Assembly (NCBI GenBank): GCA_029204225.1
Contig: CM055095.1
Coordinates: forward strand, 41,225,719 to 41,289,718
Direction of reading: 5' to 3'
DNA: 64,000 nucleotides
Source of the DNA: Diphasiastrum complanatum
Taxonomy: Eukaryota > Streptophyta > Lycopodiopsida > Lycopodiales > Lycopodiaceae
The notes below the pieces were generated by a model. The model was not told the DNA's origin. It did not search any database and saw only the letters and a program-made list of their open reading frames with translations. Position 1 is the first letter of the stretch, and every line of letters starts with the position of its first letter. This document shows positions 1-11,721 of this stretch, in pieces. The translations under genes and the position numbers were made by a program.

Positions 1-303
1 CGCCTGAGGAACTTGTGCTTTTCATCACACAATCAATATGAGTTTTTCAGAACTGAACCTCTTATTGAATCTGATATCCAGTGATACCTCACACCCTTTC
101 TAATCTCTTCAGTGGATTGTACTCATCCATTTGGTTTTTAATATGAATTGATTTCTTAAGATCATGTTGGGTAGAGCGCTTGAGCTATGATTATAACTTA
201 GCATTTACATTCTTTTAGATTATTCTTGCACATAGCAACCCATATAAATGGGAGAGTCATTCTGCAACTATTTCCTTCTCTCTTTTCCATTCACGTTCTA
301 CCA
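1..303 (+). mobile_element. Partial Ty1/copia LTR (3' part)
   Basis: This AT-rich stretch ends 11 bases before a retroviral-type primer binding site. It has a TATA-like word (tataaatg, about 243-250) followed by a pyrimidine-rich segment, the usual order of U3 promoter then R/U5. The 5' part is cut by the window edge and the exact 3' boundary (CA at 302-303) is a guess. Confidence 0.5.
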
Positions 304-314
304 TCCTATAAGAT

Positions 315-326
315 TGGTATCAGAGC
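315..326 (+). other. Copia primer binding site
   Basis: TGGTATCAGAGC is the standard plant copia primer site, complementary to the 3' end of initiator tRNA-Met. It sits between the LTR and the gag start at 373. Confidence 0.85.
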
Positions 327-472
327 ATAGCTCAATAAACTGAGAGATTATTCTAACTGTATTATTGTTAACATGTCTTATATTGGTAACTCTTCGTCGT
401 CATCATCCAACGAGGCTAGAGTCATTGACAAGTTCAATGGTTCTAGCTTCTACATCTGAAAGTTAAAACTGC

Positions 473-603
473 AGATGATGTTGATAGATAGAGATCTTTG
501 GGATGTAGTAGAAGGTTCTAATAGAGATAGAGATCTTTGGGATGTAGTAGAAGGTTCTGTAGATGATGTTGATAGATAGAGATCTTTGGGATGTAGTAGA
601 TGG
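473..603 (+). repeat. Local triplication inside gag
   Basis: The phrase gagatctttgggatgtagta occurs three times (about 492, 530 and 580), in two of them with the preceding gatgttgatagata. The repeats lie just 3' of the gag start and shift the frame. Confidence 0.8.
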
Positions 604-2056
604 TGATCAAGTAGAGGCATGGAAGATCAAAAATCAGAAGGCCTTATCATGTATCACACTCAATCTGACCGACTTCCAAATATCCCATGTTAATGTGCAA
701 AACCTCTAAGGAAGCACTAGATTTGTTATCAAGTCTATACGAGACTCAAGATGTAACCACTAGATTACACCTTAGAAGGAAGTTCTTCACACTTAGCATG
801 ACTGATTCTACTGCCATCACTTCTCACATCAACAACTTTAAGTCTTTAATGGATCAGTTATCAGCTGTAGGATGTGCTATTCAAGATGATGATGTCGTTA
901 TGACCTTGCTTTCTTCTCTTCCAAAGTTGTATGAACACTTTGTCGTGATGATCTCCACACAACCTGACCTCACTCTTCAAAAGGTGATCGGTCATCTTCT
1001 TCAAGAAGAAATGTGGAGAAAGACCAGCAGCCTGTCCATCAAAGACAAGTCTGTGGCCCTGTACACCAAGAAGGAAAACTATTCCAAGGCTAAGAATTAA
1101 GTGCAGCAGTAGCAGCATCAGAAGCCTCGTACTCAAGGTGAGAGCAGTGGATCCCGCAAGAAGCTCTTCTACAGATATTGCAAGAGAGCTAATCACAACA
1201 TCAAGGAATGTTGAATCCACATCTACAACAAAGCAAAGAAACAACAACAACAACAACCAGATTCCTCCAATGTGGCGGAATTCAAGGAGCAAGATTCACA
1301 CCTGTTAATGGCTTACAACAGTGGCAACGAAGACCACAATAGTTGGTAATTGGATAGCAATGCTACTCAACACATGACCTCTCGCAAGGAATGGTTTACC
1401 GAGTATGCAGCTTATAGCAGAGATCAATTCATCTACCTCAGAGATTCAAGCACCATACACGTGGAAGGCAAAGGGACAGTCAAGATCACATTCAACAATG
1501 ATCTTTCTATTTGTGTTCCCAATGTTCTTCACGTACCTTAGCTATCAAAGAACCTGTTATCAGTCTCTAAGATAACTAATGAGGGCTGCATTGTTACTTT
1601 CTCTTCTGAACAGTGTACAATCTTTGATGAAGATACTACTCTGACTACATGTACTAGAGTTGGAAATCTATATCTACTCTCTAACTCAGTTGCATTAGCT
1701 AGTATCTCTCATGAAAATGTAAACGATAATGCTATTCTATGGCATAGTTGATTTGGACACGTGAATACAAGATCACTTTCTTATATGCATTGTAATAATC
1801 TAGTTGATGAATTGTATTTTCCTTCTTCATTAGATAAGAAATCTTTCTTCTATGAATCCTGCATCTATGGCAAACACTCTAGAAGCAAGTTTTCCAAATC
1901 AAATTCTGTCAAAACAAAGCATGTATTAGATCTTGTACATAACAATCTTTGTGGTCCAATGCCAACTCCATCCTTAGGAGATGCAATTTATTTTATCACT
2001 TTTATAGATGATTATTCTAGATGGTCTACAGTCATGTTCATTAAGCACAAATTAGA

Positions 2057-2434
2057 CATTAGAGGGTTCTAAATCCAGAAAAGACCCTTTGTAAAAATTC
2101 TTTTTATATTTTTTTCTCAGATGTTTCTTACACATGGACCAATCAAAACACTCAAATTTGAAATCTACGTAACGTAACTTTTTGAGTCCACCTTTTGATT
2201 CCATACTAAAAATGGCATAACTTTTTAGTGGTAAGTCCAAATTTAGCGAAGTTTGGTGCATTGAAAAGTGCTCAACAAGGGCTTTTTAATGATATGTCAC
2301 ATGACATACTTCTAAGCTACAATTAAAAAGTTGTGGCAAGTCAAAAGTATTAGTGTTATAATATTTTAATAATAAAAAAGGCATCTTGCACGAATTCTTA
2401 AAGGGTCTTTTTGGAAATCAAAACTCCTCTAATG
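2057..2434. mobile_element. Small non-autonomous inverted-repeat element (MITE-like)
   Basis: The ends form inverted repeats of about 35 bases. The left starts CATTAGAGGGTTCTAAAT and the right arm reads CATTAGAGGAGTTTTGAT on the other strand; both then share AAAAAGACCCTTT or close to it. The interior is AT-rich with no coding potential. It lies inside the copia integrase. A TA dinucleotide flanks GAGG...CCTC on both sides, which would suit a TA-target element, but the target duplication is not certain and superfamily is not assigned. Confidence 0.75.
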
Positions 2435-2560
2435 AGCCTTTGAATGCTTCAAAAGATTCTCCGAACTGATGGTGGCGGTGAATACCTCTCTAACGAGATG
2501 TTCGACTACCTAGATAAACATGGCATTCGAAGACAGTTCACAATTTTGGAAAGTATGTAT

Positions 2561-3399
2561 GAACTTGCTCTTTAGTAGTTTGTATTAAACTTGAGTTAAT
2601 ATATGTTCTAAACTTTGCCACAATAGTCCCCACCATTTAGTTGAGTTGGATAAGAATATTTGTTGTCATAGCTCTAATCTCAATCTAGTTGTGGATGTGA
2701 CGCCCTTGTTTTGGCTTTATCCTCGTGAATATTTCTAGCATTAAAGAAATACAAGCAAAAAAATCTTCATGATAAGTAACTGGAGATGAACCTAATATAC
2801 CTAGTTATGAAAAACTGAAGCAAATAACAACAATTGGAGAAGTTGTCAATCAACTAAGTGAGGAAGAGTGATTGATGAAACAAGTAAGAGTGATAGATAG
2901 AACATAATTAATTTTGTTATGAGGATCCAGTCACAAGATCTCAAGTAAACAAGATCTTGTGTAGCCACACCTATGATTTCATAGCCAAGCTCAAGAATTA
3001 TTCTCCAAGTATTGAGAAGGGTTCACATGAACTTACTCTACACTTTACGTCAACATGCTATCGATGTAACAATGGATGCCAAAATTATTCTCTAGATGTG
3101 TTATTGTATGAATTTGAAGTATGTCAAGAAAGCAAGGGCTAAAATTGAAATTTTGGTCAAGGTCAGTTATCTACACAATTGATTATAACACATAGTTGTC
3201 AAGAAAAGATTGAAGTCCAACCTATAATCATAATGTAAGAACTTTGCTCATGATTCCAAAGTGATAAATACTTGGAATTCAATTTGGACATTCGTCCCAA
3301 AATATAAATTTTTTTAACTATTGACTTTTGTGCTTAAAAAATCAATCCAAAGTAATGTAGGTTTGTTTCTAAATTCACTCATAGGATTGACATCCTTGC
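2561..3399. other. Gene-free stretch
   Basis: AT-rich sequence with only short stop-bounded frames and no motif I recognise. It lies between the plus-strand and minus-strand halves of a copia integrase and may be retrotransposon-derived. Confidence 0.5.
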
Positions 3400-4145
3400 T
3401 TATTCAGCTAGGATTTCCGGTTCTTCTGATGAAGTCCAGAATGATTGAGGTGTATACCTCTCAGGAACTGTTCGAGTCCGTGAGGATCTACGAACATTTG
3501 GTTGACTAGAATGTGATGGTGCTTCTTCTTGAATTTGTCCAAATCTGCTCGAGCTAGCTTGGTCTGGTCTGGTCTGGTCTGGTGACAGGTTGCTCGGCTT
3601 CTGTAGATGTAGCTGCAGGTTTTGTAGAAGAAACATTATCGTTGTAAGATTCAATAATACGTAAAATAGAATGAAATGACATAGCATTGTTTATCGATGG
3701 TTGTTTAAAATCATAGTACTAGTATGTATGTTCTTGGAAGATTACATCCCTAGAGACAAATGCTGCATTGGTGGATGGATCATAAACTTTGTAAGCTTTA
3801 TGCTCATCAGGATAGCCAATGAAAATACATTTATTTGTCCTATGATCCAGCTTCTTCCTAAGCTGTTTAGGAATGTGAACAAAACATACACAACCAAAGA
3901 TTTTTAAATGGCTAACACTAGGCTTGTGCCCATGCCATATTTCATAAGGAGTTTTGTCATTGACAGCTTTAGTGCTGGATCTATTCTGTGTACGTAATAG
4001 GCTGTGGCAGTAGCACCTACCCACAAATTCATAGGTAGGTGTGCTTGATGTAGCATGGATCTGGATGAGTTGAGAAGTATTCGATTCTTCCTTTCTGCAA
4101 TTCCATTTTGTTGAGGAGAATATTCATTGAGAAATTGCTATATCT
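3400..4145 (-). pseudogene. Ty1/copia integrase C-terminal half (inverted)
   Basis: Read on the minus strand from about 4140, the frame gives YSPQQNGIAERKNRILL with the catalytic Glu of the DDE integrase. It continues with TPYEIWHGHKPSVSHLKIFG and CIFIGYPDEHKAYKVYDP (3719-4000), the conserved C-terminal integrase region. A Ser/Pro-rich linker with four repeats of a TCTGG-type word lies about 3560-3590. Stops and frame changes make it a pseudogene. Its first residues are the ones expected right after the last plus-strand residues at about 2555, so it may be the inverted continuation of copy A. Confidence 0.85.
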
Positions 4146-4750
4146 TAGATACACATACAAAAAATTGAGCACACCATTGAGATTATTGAATTGTAGCATG
4201 GAAAAGGCAATGATTTGCAATGCTTCAATTGAAGCAAGAAAAGTTTTATATTCAAGAATTTGTCGCTTGCAAGACAATAACTTGGCATGTGGACTTGCCC
4301 ACCCAAGTTCAAGTCCCCATTTGTACATGTGAGGGTATTGCTGAAGTTGAGGTCACATTTTGAGGCTTTGTTGTTATTAAGTTATTACATTCAAGGTCAT
4401 GAAGACCCACTCAAAGACTTTTGGAGTTGCGAAGACAATGTTGTTTGCTTTTTATGGCCAAAATGTAGATTATTGACATCATGTGGGGCCATTGAACTAG
4501 GCCCAGTGCCCCATTGTGAATGTTATATATACATTGCCAATTAATTTAGTCCAAGTCACTTTTGCAATGAAAAAGGATCAAAAGCTTTATTAGCTAAGCT
4601 TAGTTGGTTTGAGGGTGGTAATGCTTTATCAATGTGATCTACAAAAAATGTTTGTAACTCATAATCAAGCACATGAGAAAATAATACTTCACTATTGTCA
4701 CCTACAAAAATTGCTTTTTACTCAACTAAAACACAAGAATATGTATAATC
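4146..4750. other. Gene-free stretch with LTR-like composition
   Basis: No coding similarity seen. A tgttatatatacat word at about 4522-4535 resembles a TATA box and the stretch could be a decayed LTR, but no matching second copy or terminal TG/CA pair was established. Confidence 0.3.
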
Positions 4751-4753
4751 ACT

Positions 4754-4826
4754 TGGCCCCAGCGAGTATCGAACTCGCGACCTTTTGCGTGTAAAGCAAA
4801 CGTGATAACCACTACACCATGGGACC
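4754..4826 (-). tRNA. trnV-UAC (nuclear): tRNA-Val (anticodon UAC)
   Basis: The minus strand folds into a complete 73-base cloverleaf. The acceptor stem is GGTCCCA with TGGGGCC (one T-G pair), then discriminator A. The anticodon loop TTTACAC gives UAC. The T stem is GCGAG/CTCGC with loop TTCGATA. Internal Pol III promoters are present as the A box (GTGTAGTGGTTA) and B box (GTTCGATAC). No CCA is encoded and there is no intron, as usual for nuclear plant tRNAs. A TTTT terminator candidate lies about 25 bases downstream. It reads codon GUA. It looks intact. Confidence 0.93.
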
Positions 4827-4829
4827 ATT

Positions 4830-5689
4830 TATTCCTAACAAACATACATTATATTTATGTCTTTCCTTTTTAACCGATGCAATCAATACCATCAATAACA
4901 AACAAACTAAGATTATCATGGTGCTGTGAATAATAAATTTTCTATAAGGATCAAAAGCATAACTATAAGTAGCTGACAAGGCATGGCTATCACCTAATTA
5001 ATACATGAGCTTGTTCCAAGCATTACATATGTCCCATGACCACATTACTCTATAAATTAATAGAGAGAACTAGCTGATTTACTTCACCAATAGGGTGATC
5101 TTCTAAAACTACAATTTTGAGGTCCAAAAGATGGAAGCTAAATTGAGTTAATCTCTAGAGCTACAACCAAAGAGAATAATTGCAATGGGAAAATAAATTA
5201 GACACAATTTTGACCCTTAAGAGAGAAAGAAAAGAGACTGATTTGATTTGATACGTAGGCCAAATAATTTCTCATATTAATTATAGAAAACATCACACAA
5301 TTTTAAGGCTAAAAAATATGTGCTTTTTTATAAGAATCTTGGTAATCATGATAAAACATTATTTTCTGATATTGGGAGGGGGGGGGGGTAATTACATTCA
5401 TCATCATCTTGCAAAAATTAAAGGAAGGCACTGCACATTGTCATAAATTTCAAGGTAAACATACCAAGAATGTATATCTATCTCTAGAGGTCTAGTGGCA
5501 TAAGTGAGGCGAATATTTAATTATATACTCTAGATTGCCTTCTCTTTTTCTTTGAACAAACTACATGGGATAATTTTGGCAAATAGTGCTCGAAAAAAGT
5601 TAGGTATGCACTCACCAAAAAGGTGGCCAGCTTAGGGTTAAAAAAAATTGACTCATTCATTGGCCATAGATCAATAAATTGGAGCTCCT
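4830..5689. other. Gene-free AT-rich stretch
   Basis: No gene, RNA or element ends recognised. It includes a run of ten G at about 5380-5389. Confidence 0.5.
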
Positions 5690-6210
5690 CTTAACACGAG
5701 TTGTTTTCAGCACATTTTTGTTGACGTGCGCGTAAAAGTGCGCATAAAACCCTTCGTTACTTGACGAGACATAACATGCCATCAAATGATTGAAATTTCA
5801 ATCTTTGAATTGTATGTGCAACTAGACTTGACTCTTCATTGTATTATTGGAAGACTTAAATTTTCTCTCTCAATTGATGGCAATTTGCCCCCAAAAAACT
5901 TCAATTTTCAGCACTTTTCAACACTTCACATGGGTAGCTTTAGGTGCACGTATATATATCTCTATAGGACTCCAAATTTAATTTTTTTGCTATAGACATG
6001 TTTCTATGGTCATAAAGGATTTTTGAAAGTAGACAGTCAAAGAAAGGGTTGTAAAAAGCACCTCCAAAAGAGCTGAAACTTTCTAACACCTTTCAATAAT
6101 TTTCAATACTTTTCAACAGTTGACATGGATAACTTTCTAGAATATTCATCAATAAAGGTAAGGTGTTATATTATTGAACCCCTAGCTCAAAAATTTGGTT
6201 GCATGTAGTG
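5690..6210. repeat. Diverged dispersed repeat, copy 1
   Basis: Begins with a cttaacacgagt word that recurs at 7361. Further in, a block around 5910-6030 (GGGTAGCTTT...GTGCACGTATATATATCTCT...) matches the reverse complement of 7580-7715. A weaker second version of the same block (acttttcaacagttgacatgg) follows at about 6113. Non-coding. Confidence 0.5.
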
Positions 6211-7359
6211 TGCTTGTGTGCATAAAAGTTTTTGTGTAGTCTCATTATTGTTTAAAAAATTTGTGGATCATCAAATTCATTTTATTCACGTCCTGATTGT
6301 CTATTGGCATAAACATGATATCACCCATTCTCTTAAGGACCATTTGGAAAGTTAAAAACTTGCAAAACATGCAAATGGTGGCCTATGACTAGCTTATGCA
6401 TAGTTAGTCCTTTGATCATTCTAAGTATCCATTCCATGAATTGATCCAAACAATAACCCTTAAAATGTCTTGAACAATCAATCCTTCTACTACTATGCCA
6501 TTGACTAAATGATTTGTGTTTTATCCAAATCTCATATATTTATTTCGCTATTCTTACATGTGGTAAGTATGACTTTGCAATGCATGCATGCAATTGACCA
6601 AATACCATAGCTAACATTTTCTCCTAGATGTCAAATCTATGAGATTCATTCAAAGGAGGTGGCCACAATTGTGAGATAGAGATAAAGGAGAATATCATGT
6701 CATCCAGTCGAACCCTTGAAATAAAAAAAATTAAGCATTGAATTACATATTGGAGTCAAGCATCAAATAATTTAGCAATGTAAAGTCAAATATTGTAGTC
6801 AATGCATGGTAATCAAATGCCAAAGGCAGGAGAAATGGTAAACTAGCACTCAATGGGCCCAAATATCAAAATGGGATCCCAATTATTAAAATTATGATTC
6901 AAATATAGAATCTTGATTAAAGTTAAAATATTAGGTAGATGGTTTTGGATGGCAGCTTAAGCTAATACTAGTTCTCTCTATAGAAGACCCATTCACACGA
7001 CTTTTGTGAGCTTTGTATCGTTTTGTAAGAATAGAGACCAAGCAAGAGAAAAATATCATCTCTTCCTCTTCCTACTCACTACTACATACCTTGGCACTTT
7101 GTCAGATGAGCTAGTATTTTAAAAGCTTAACCAAAATTTTCTATTTCATCTACATTTTGGTTAGATCATTCACCAATTATTTTATGTCCCAAGTCTTGAA
7201 CGATTTACCTGAAGCAACTATGTAGTGAGATCAATTAAAGTTTGAGAATTCTCATAGGACAAATGTTTGTCAAAGGAGTTCATATACTCAAAAACCTAGA
7301 TTCCTTCATGTGTATCACTATCTCAATTGATTGTTGGAATCACAATCTCAATCATGACC
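6211..7359. other. Gene-free AT-rich stretch
   Basis: I see nothing coding and no element boundaries here; it separates the two copies of the diverged repeat. Confidence 0.5.
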
Positions 7360-7740
7360 CCCTTAACACGAGTCGTTTCAAAAGCACACAAAAGTGTGCA
7401 TTTCAGGCACTTATTCAAAAATCCATATCTCATAAACTATGATGAACCACATCAAATCCTTTCACATCTGTGTTCTTCATATATACATTTACTAATTAAA
7501 AATTTTGAGACCTTCATTTTGAGCAACTTATATGTAAGATAGGATGTGTCAAACATGTAGGGGTACTGATGAAACTTCAATATTTTCATATATGGGACTA
7601 CATTGTTGTGAATTTTACATTCAATTTTTAGCCTGTCTACTCTTAAAAATCCTATCCTAAAAATCGAATTTGGAGATCTATAGAGATAGATACGTGCATT
7701 CAAAGTTACCCTTTTAAGTGCTGATAAAAATCACCAAAAC
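7360..7740. repeat. Diverged dispersed repeat, copy 2
   Basis: Shares the cttaacacgagt word in direct orientation with 5692, and the block at 7580-7715 in inverted orientation with about 5910-6050. This mixed arrangement fits a repeat with both direct and inverted internal modules; no ends were defined. Confidence 0.45.
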
Positions 7741-7796
7741 TAGAAATATCATATATGACTGTATAATACCATGATTTTAACATTATTTTTTTTGGT

Positions 7797-8562
7797 TTGT
7801 CTAATTTTTTTACTCTCTCAGATGAAACCTGCAGAAAATGAACTATTTTTAAACAATCTACATATTTGAACTAATTGTCACTACAGTCTGCATTTTTTAC
7901 TCGAGTTTTTCCACAGGCGAAGAACTTGACACCCAACACTGTCGCTATTTTTCTACCTTCTTGAGCAACTAAGTGTTTAGCGACACTTATTAAGTTGTTT
8001 TTTGGGCCATTTAGGCACTTCAAGAAAAGCAACACTTTTTGCAAAAAATGCGAAACTGCATTTTTACATGCAGTTTCTGACAGACGACAATTAGGGCAAA
8101 AAGCGACACTGTATTTTTACATGTAGTTTCTGACAGGCAAAAAAGGCGAAAAATGTGACATTGCATTTTTTCTCGCAGTTTTTGACAGGCGACAAAAAGA
8201 CGAAAAAACTCGACACTACAGTTTTACACGGGATACTACACAGGCGACACTGTAGATTTACACGGGATATTACATAGGCGACACTCTGTAGAAATACACA
8301 ATATTCCATGTACAGACTGTCTATGTCTTCACGCTCCAATAACAACTATCTAATTAGGCAATTAATCAGCTGTAAATCTTGTAAATATAAGGCTAGAATA
8401 ATGCAAGATCTTCCAATTGCTATAAATGTAAATGAGCGATTAAAGACAAGTAATCAAATCATTGTAAGTGTCATTATAAGTCATCTGACAGAGATCAAAT
8501 GACTAGAATGGGTCTTATAGTAGCTGACTCCTCAGAGTTAGTGATAATAGAGAAAGAGAGAG
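7797..8562 (+). mobile_element. Truncated copia LTR (family B, plus strand)
   Basis: Matches the reverse complement of the LTR at 14,753-16,094 across most of its length. It contains several tandem copies of a unit of about 53 bases with a CTGCATTTTTACATGCAG hairpin (8056-8073) and GCGACACTG words. The LTR start (TGTTGAAATTT...) is missing. The right side ends in a short (AG)n at about 8550-8566, which is joined directly to gag coding sequence. Confidence 0.78.
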
Positions 8563-9630
8563 ATAGCAAAGGATGGCAAAACACTTGCCATTGTATCCCT
8601 GAATTTGAAGGACACTTAGATTGCTCATGTATCAAACAACATCACCTCCAAAGAAACGTGGGATATCCTTACAAGCATCTACGAAACCTCAGATGTTTCC
8701 ACTTGTCTCTTCTTGATGAAGAAGGTACTGACACTCAAAATGAGTGAAGGCACCTCAGTAAGCGACCATCTGAATGAGTTTGCCTATCTCAGAAGAAGAC
8801 ACTACCATGTCTCTTCTTCCCAGTCTTCCATCCTCCTACGATAATTTAGTGTTGCTTCTTAGCAATACTCCTGTGTTGTCTCTCCAAAATTTGATAGCAA
8901 GTCTATTGTAGGAAGAAGTTAGGAGAAAAAGCTTGTCTATGACAATGAGTACCAAATCCATGGCACTCTACTCAAACAAGCAGCAGTCCAAGAAGAAGAA
9001 AGGCTTCAAGGATAAGAAGACAAAGGCAGAACAACCAGTAGCATCGCAACCACAACAGCAGCAACACAGTCAATCATCATCCAAGACCAAGCTATTTTGC
9101 AGATATTACAAAAGAACCAACCACGACATCAAAGACTATTATATCCTCAAGCATAATGAAGCGAGGAAAAGAATGTAGCAGTAGCAAGAAGGCAACTCTG
9201 ACACAGTCAGAGGTTTACAAGATGATGATAAAGTGCTGATGGTACAAGATCAACCCAATAGAGATGCCCATCAATGGTATCTCGATTCAGGTGAGCCTCA
9301 ATACATGACGCCATGCAAAGTCTCTTCTCTACACTCACAGCTACAGAATCAAAGTATATCTTCTTTGGTGACTCCAGTTCACATCAAGTCGAAGGCCAAG
9401 GCTCTACTCGACTACAATTCTCTGATGGCATCACTAGGCAACTTAATGGTGTACTTTGTGTACCCAAGTTAACAAAGGACCTATTGTCTATTAGTAAGAT
9501 CACAGATCAGGACTATAGAATTTTGTTCACTGCTAACTGATATACTATTTTAGACGAGAATTCAAAAGAAATCCTCTCTGCTTATAGAGAAGAAAATTTG
9601 TATATATTGAGTCACGATTTTTCACTTTCT
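8563..9630 (+). pseudogene. Ty1/copia gag-protease pseudogene (family B, plus strand)
   Basis: The gag frame reads KTLAIVSLNLKDT, then SNNITSKETWDILTSIYET. It goes on through a Lys-rich segment (8940-9010) and a zinc knuckle where two metal-binding Cys are Tyr (FCRYYKRTNHDIKDYY, about 9097-9150). The protease core is WYLDSGEPQYMT (about 9275). GAG-pre-integrase sequence runs to about 9620 and then stops abruptly at the minus-strand gag of another element. Compared with 13.2-14.6 kb on the minus strand it carries many G-to-A and C-to-T differences and extra stops (for example the two TAG near 9175). The N-terminal gag and LTR end are deleted. Confidence 0.87.
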
Positions 9631-10072
9631 ACGACTCTCCCTCGTCATCATCATCCTTGGATTTCTTAGGAATCCTCTTCCACCCTTTCTGCTTGCCTTT
9701 AGCAAGCAATGCTTGATTATCCTGTGGGGTTTGCCTTGACTTCACCACCTCACGACGCTGCTCTTCCTGCAACATGATTCCGTGCAAGTCTTCAAAAGTA
9801 GGCAATCTCTCTCTCAAAGCAATGCCGCTCATAAACATTTGTAGACCTTCCGAAACACCGCTCATAGTGGTATGTACCAATTCAACATCCCTAATTGGTT
9901 CTCCAATTGCCACAAGTTGATCTCTCAACTCCTTTATCCCGATGAAGAAAGATCCCACCGATTCGAAGAATTTTCTCAAAACTGTAGTGTGGACAAAGTA
10001 TTGTTAGCTGAATTTGAACAGAAGCAAAATCGAAGCCCAAAATTTAGTCAAAGGGTTGCTTGGCATTTTTGA
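9629..10072 (-). pseudogene. Ty1/copia gag fragment of a different family
   Basis: A 116-residue minus-strand frame contains FFIGIKELRDQLVAIGE, then a segment ending LPTFEDLHGIMLQEEQRR and a basic/acidic tail ending in Asp/Glu. This is the UBN2-type gag layout just before the zinc knuckle, which is absent. It abuts family B at about 9629, so one inserted into or recombined with the other. Upstream sequence to about 10,072 looks like continuing but frame-broken gag. Confidence 0.75.
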
Positions 10073-10079
10073 TTGGCAT

Positions 10080-11040
10080 GAATTACTGTAGGGCGACCTC
10101 AGTGGGATAGGTAGCTGCAGAAAGTATCTCTGAAAAAGACTAATAAAGTCCAAGAAAAGCTCATCCTTCATTCAGCTAGGGTTTCAAACTAAGCAGCTGC
10201 AAATCTTTCTTGTTTCTGAAGGTTTTTGGAAGTTGTAAATTGGTGGTGGTGGGCGTCCTAACTGGTCGAATTGACCTCTAAAAGGCCGTGAGCAGTCATG
10301 CGCCAGCAAGAGTGCTAAATCCATATCTGTAGATCAGCCATAGCTAAAGCTTGTAAATGAACTAGCCGTGTAGGAAGGGAGACGGGCTCGCTGGTCTACT
10401 CGCGCATGGAGAAAGAGTTCTCCTTCAGTGTACCTAGGAGTCTAGTGGATCCAAAATTGTGGATCAATGCATGGATTGCTTGAGGACCATCAGATCGAAG
10501 TACTCATGATCAATGGTGGAAGATCTAAGAGCTAAGGCCGTCGGTTTACAGGTGACCATTGGATGGCAAGTAAAGGGACCTATGAAAGGGTGAAAGCTAG
10601 GGGCTTGAAGTGTAAATCACACTTCAACTTTTTTTTTTTTTAATTCAACTTGAAATTTGAGTTGGGTCCTAAAGTTGGTGAAAAGTGACATCTTCTTAAG
10701 GTGAAAAGACAGTTCAAAAACTTAAAGTGCCTCTATTTTCACTTCCTTTAGCCTATTTTGGCCAAACAAAGGCTATAGCCTCCCAGTGAAGGTACGTCAA
10801 AATAGAGTGATTGTCGTGGAGCAAGTGTTCGGAGCGCGCCAAAAGTGATTTCACCATTCCATTGGGCACATAGTTGGGAGTTGGTGACAAGGAGCATTTC
10901 AGAGGCGACACCGATTTGGCTTCCAATTTGGCAGAAAAGTGGCGGGTGGCCTGGCAAGCCAAAAATTGCAGGTCATTATTTTTTATTTTTGATATCACGG
11001 TTGGCTTCGGCATACACTTTATAGAAGGTGGAGTTTCAAG
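10080..11040. repeat. Non-coding repeat, part shared with 62.6 kb
   Basis: No coding region. The segment about 10,738-10,825 (tagcctattttgg ... caaaatagagtg) has a diverged direct match at about 62,592-62,692. The sequence context (before a gag fragment) suggests LTR or leader sequence of a copia-type element. Confidence 0.45.
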
Positions 11041-11049
11041 CAGTTTGAA

Positions 11050-11435
11050 AATGGCAAACATCAATGAGGCAATTTTGGGCGATGCAAGCAAACTTGATGG
11101 GGCTTCTAACTAAAACATCTGGAAATTCAAAAATGAAGAGCATTTTGATGGAGGAGGAGTTATGGGACATTGTTGCAGGTATTGAAGTCCGGCCTAATAC
11201 CACTCTAGGTGACATGAGGGCCTTTGATAAAAAGGCACAGAGAGCATTGTTCTTGATCAATCTTTTAGTAAAAGACTAAGTGATCACCCACACAAGTGAT
11301 GCCACGACAACTAGGGGAGCTTGGGAAGCTCTTAGAATGCAATTTCAAACTTGCGATCCAGTTCGAGCCATGTTCTTGAAGTCGAGATTGAATACAATCA
11401 GACCCAGCAAGCAAATCGTTGTAAATTCGTAGCTC
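11050..11435 (+). pseudogene. Ty1/copia gag N-terminal fragment
   Basis: Reads MKSILMEEELWDIVAGIEV, then a stretch with KKAQRALFLINLLVKD followed by a stop, then TRGAWEALRMQFQT and MFLKSRLNTIRPSKQIV. This is the canonical order of the copia gag N-terminus (WK..M...L...LW, A....I...L, AW..L...). It ends where unrelated sequence starts at about 11,436; 11,436-11,710 holds nothing I recognise. Confidence 0.75.
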
Positions 11436-11721
11436 TTCGTCCTTGTCCAATGATTATAGCCGCCAAGGGCTCTGATTTACAGTCTAAAACCTGACCAAAT
11501 CAATCACCATAACACAACGTTAAGTGCAACAAGACAAGACAACAGAATTGCTCTCCTACAAACTATTCACACACACTAATTGGCAAGTACAAAGACAAAG
11601 CTGCTTAAGAGCACTCAAAGGGCTCGTAAAAGAAAGACGGCCCGATAATTCTAGAACTGGGCACACGTGGTACCATCAAAATTAGAAAGCACTGTATAAG
11701 TTGATCATTACTAATTTAACT

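Larger units (their letters stand above)
373..2560 (+). pseudogene. Ty1/copia gag-protease-integrase pseudogene (copy A)
   Basis: Gag starts at ATG 373 and soon meets an in-frame stop (TGA at the W of the FYIWKLK-type motif). Gag continues at 687-1100, then a zinc-knuckle remnant about 1170-1215 whose first Cys is Tyr. The protease core is LDSNATQHMT (about 1350). A GAG-pre-integrase region follows, then integrase with the CxxC and FIDDYSR motif (1850-2020) and RTDGGGEYLS (about 2470-2500). Stops at 1098, 1213 and 1539, among others, break it. A small inverted-repeat element (2057-2434) interrupts the integrase between its first two catalytic Asp residues. No RT or RNase H follows on this strand. 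Inactive. Confidence 0.88.

Noticed and set aside
861-1292. 143-codon minus-strand frame
   Set aside because: Antisense to copia gag; Leu-rich and without motifs.
373-2050. Stop codons as evidence of an alternative genetic code or editing
   Set aside because: The three host genes use normal stops and sense codons; the nonsense changes are explained by decay.
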